Assembly: GCF_026262505.1 (NCBI RefSeq)
Contig: NC_067206.1
Span: 20,233,319-20,297,318 of the forward strand
Reading direction: 5' to 3'
Source: Trichomonas vaginalis G3
Lineage: Eukaryota > Parabasalia > Trichomonadida > Trichomonadidae
Length of the DNA: 64,000 bases
Shown here: piece by piece, positions 62,035 through 64,000 of the stretch
Layout of the letters: every line of letters starts with the position of its first letter
How positions within the stretch are numbered: position 1 is the first letter of the stretch
Notes under the pieces: generated by a model
Database searches by the model: none
Told to the model about the DNA's origin: nothing
What the model saw: the letters and a program-made list of their open reading frames with translations, nothing else
Made by a program: the position numbers and the translations under genes

Positions 62035-62193
62035 CTAGGAATACTTTAAGATAGTATGATTATATATAACTCTGCCTTCATGATTTATTTTAGCTTTCGC
62101 GCAAATATCAGTTAACTTAACTCCATTATTTGATTTTGTGATGGCTTCACAAAGCCAATCAATATCAATCTCTTCTGGAGAATGTCTTCTCAT
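62035..62193 (-). CDS. 52-aa N-terminal fragment of rve transposase
   Basis: A complete frame MRRHSPEEIDIDWLCEAITK to a TAG stop. IDWLCEAITKSNNGVKLTDI aligns with IEWLKESVQQINSGIKLKDI of the full transposase. It ends soon after the DNA-binding-like region and before any catalytic residue, as does the frame at 7225-7377, although the two elements are deleted differently. Possible element-encoded DNA-binding peptide; expression unknown. Confidence 0.5.
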   Translation of the reverse strand: MRRHSPEEIDIDWLCEAITKSNNGVKLTDICAKAKINHEGRVIYNHTILKYS

Positions 62194-62733
62194 CTAGAAT
62201 ATTTTCAATACTTTACATACAAACATTTTTATTTCTAAAAAACTTTTTAATTTTTTCTAGGATATATGAATGAAAATAGTTAGAACAAGATTTTGAAGCT
62301 CAAAACATTAAAAATTATTAAAGATTTGTATAATATGATTAAAAATGGGAAATAATATGAGGCAATATAAAGGAATATGAATATTAAATAAATATATCTA
62401 AATAGAAAGAATCAGAAAAATCAAATTATTGGCGCCAAAAATGTCACCTTTTTGGTGAGCCATTTCGGTATGAGATAGTCTCATCTTTGATTTGATTGTG
62501 ATTATGTGTTCCATTATATTCTGTTAGGATATATTCTTCATCATCCTTTAGAAATGAGATACATGCTTCACATTTATCTGCACTGCACCTGAATTTTAAT
62601 TTTGTTCCCCCTAAATTTGGATTTTTTTTAATTGATATGCACAACCTGCATGGCATTCGTTATCAATGACAGCTTTCATAGCATCTATATAAGATAGCCT
62701 TTCTTTAAGTTCGCATGGTGCATCGATATGCAT

Positions 62734-63237
62734 CAAAAAAATGAAATGAAATTTCAATATCAAAAAAAGCACAAAATTTGAAAAAATTCACAAATCTCGG
62801 TTTCTGAAAGAAAATGGCCTCTTAAACTTTGTGCATATATTCATCTCTAAGACACATTGTATCCATATATTATTTAGTCAACACAACTTATCTGGTATCG
62901 AGAAAATTCAAAAAAAGCACAAAATTTGATAATTGCTCGGTTCTACATTCAAAATAAATTTCATTAATTTTTACGTACATATTAAGGTACTTATCTTCTA
63001 CATATATAATCTTCATTAGATATATACATGATAAATAAAATTCATAAAACATTAAAAATCAAAAAATTAGATGAACCTTGGCAATTAAACTTTATTAAAT
63101 AATAGTTGTTTATAAATTATATTATATTATCATTTAATATTATTTTGATAATGAAGATTTTATTTTGCAATAATATAAACGAAATTTTTTACCTTATGAA
63201 CTTTTGATGGAAATATGCAAATTTAAAATAATAAAGA
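62734..63237. other. No gene seen
   Basis: AT-rich. A ~22-bp motif AAAAAAAGCACAAAATTTGA occurs twice (62764 and 62913), perhaps part of the MULE's end. Confidence 0.5.
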
Positions 63238-63363
63238 AAGCCACGAGCGAAGCGATCGGCTTAGGTCTAAGATTTTGATTCAAATCTTTGCTGATCTGTA
63301 ATTCGCGGAAGCCGCGAGCGAAGCGATCGGCTTAGGTCTAAGATTTTGATTCAAATCTTTGCT
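63238..63363. repeat. Direct duplication of a 55-bp unit
   Basis: 63238-63292 and 63309-63363 differ by one base. Each starts with the palindromic GCCGCGAGCGAAGCGATCGGC-type sequence, unusually GC-rich for the area. Confidence 0.85.
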
Positions 63364-63516
63364 TATAGTCCTTAAATTCTTTATGAAACTCGCAACAGTT
63401 CCATAAAAAATTTTAAATTCTAAACTGTCGAAATTACCGATCGGTAATCACACCCTTCACGGGTGTGTCACTTTTTACAGGTGTGTCACTTTTAGCTAAA
63501 ATTACCCCTACTCCAA

Positions 63517-63665
63517 TGCGTACTGCCGTGTGGAGGAATACAAGGACCTCTAATGCCCTGAAGGAAATGAAATTCCTTCAGGGCAAATTCCGCGATCTGG
63601 AATCCAAGATCGGGGATCTTCAATCATCCAACAAAGACCGGGAAAACGACTACTCCGATCCATAG
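63517..63665 (+). pseudogene. Coiled-coil family fragment
   Basis: From ATG at 63517: MRTAVWRNTRTSNALKEMKF then LQGKFRDLESKIGDLQSSNK. Homologous to the middle of the protein at 59000-59275. Upstream is a pair of GTGTGTCACTTTT boxes and the hairpin CACACCCTTCACGGGTGTG, a transposon-like end that has removed the N-terminus. It stops early after RENDYSDP. GC-rich relative to its surroundings. Confidence 0.5.
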
Positions 63666-64000
63666 TTTCTGATATTACGATCCCGCTCAAGGATGACGGA
63701 AATGGCAATGATTTTTCCATTAAAATCATCCACTATCCATTAACTAGAAGTTATTTTGGAAATATCTTCTTCAGATGGATTATCAAAATTTTCTAGAAGC
63801 TGTATCGTTATTTGATGTTCTTCCTCTGAAGTAGTGCACGGCGGTATGTCATATTGAGATTTGGAGATAATGCACAATATCTCAATGAAGTCTCAGAGTG
63901 GACGTTCACTGAAAATTGCCTGATAAAATGATTATCATGAAATTTTTTGACCATGTCATAATATAATATATGAACTGTTTGGTGCAGAAATGGCTTATAA
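63666..64000. other. Possible decayed coding region on minus strand
   Basis: Minus-strand frames TSEEEHQITIQLLENFDNPS and WIVDDFNGKIIAISVILERD follow each other with one stop between, and a third (YDMVKKFHDNHFIRQFSVNV) lies near 63900-63970. Coding-like but unidentified. Confidence 0.3.

Larger units (their letters stand above)
61423..62477. mobile_element. Deleted rve transposon with hairpin array, 1,055 bp
   Basis: Ends CGTACCGAAATGGCTAAC then AAAAAAAGTGAC, and CATACCGAAATGGCTCACC then AAAAAGGTGAC and GGCGCC read inward. Flanked by a perfect 16-bp duplication GTCTCATCTTTGATTT (61407-61422 and 62478-62493). Contains hairpins (61605-61846) and a short N-terminal transposase frame (62035-62193). 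Confidence 0.85.
59990..62733 (-). pseudogene. MULE transposase gene 2, split by an rve derivative
   Basis: The start at 62733 (MHIDAPCELKERLSYIDAMK) is followed by a zinc-fold region (FRCSADKCEACISF, TEYNGTHNHN). It is interrupted by the element at 61423-62477 and continues as an open stretch of about 475 codons. MULE landmarks are FIDATHSLIEF (first Asp), YFMSDCAQEIENAI (second), ILHWCAVHVLRAFKKF, and ALTNNISESINKKIKYY (Glu region). The last 100 residues are a helical tail. One frameshift lies in the N-terminal block near 62620-62660. Same family as the gene at 8643-12478, which has stops where this one has Trp. The central part is well preserved. Confidence 0.82.

Overview
The window looks like nuclear DNA of a parabasalid protist, most likely Trichomonas vaginalis or a close relative. 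The evidence is roughly 30% GC, intron-less genes with short AT-rich spacers, a two-repeat Myb protein of trichomonad type, an Inr-like motif about 19 bases before that gene's start, DUF3447-type ankyrin genes, a 1,302-bp mariner of Tvmar1 size and type (D,D34D), and heavy loads of MULE, rve/IS481-like, pogo, hAT and Polinton elements. Species is an inference. No rRNA, tRNA or CRISPR was recognised by eye.

Layout. 1-8600 is a graveyard of DNA transposon pieces: a pogo fragment, a hAT C-terminus and several TIR elements. It includes a small coiled-coil gene split by a TIR element that carries an 81-bp direct repeat on each side. 8643-12478 is one MULE transposase gene, itself interrupted by a mariner (9554-10855) and by a 955-bp MULE deletion derivative (11310-12264) flanked by 90-bp repeats. 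12491-17673 holds small hypothetical genes, a Thr/Pro-repeat gene split by an element with a 122-bp hairpin satellite, and two tandem, decayed ankyrin genes. 18304-42593 is a 24.3-kb Polinton/Maverick with terminal inverted repeats. Its recognisable parts are a capsid-type jelly-roll protein, a probable minor capsid protein, SF3 helicase, packaging ATPase, protein-primed-type family B polymerase, rve integrase, three KilA-N proteins (one with a GIY-YIG-like tail), a phage-tail-collar-like fibre protein and a Dam-type adenine methyltransferase. It is a recent but broken copy. 43149-46943 carries the two clearest host genes, a Myb factor and a long disordered protein. 47620-51350 is again remnants (pogo, hAT-like, a solo tail-fibre-like fragment). 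51328-58500 is a nest: an rve transposon split by a second copy of its own kind, by about 1 kb of (TAA)n, and by a second copy of the MULE derivative. 59990-62733 is a second MULE gene split by a 1,055-bp rve derivative.

The least expected structure lies in the small elements, not in the genes. At least six TIR elements of different families contain arrays of long, almost perfect hairpins. One hairpin core is kept in four copies although both arms have changed together. Two internally deleted rve copies each retain a ~50-codon reading frame for the N-terminal DNA-binding region. Three families carry tandem repeats of nearly the same period (121, 122 and 125 bp), and two insertions are flanked by unusually long direct repeats (81 and 90 bp).
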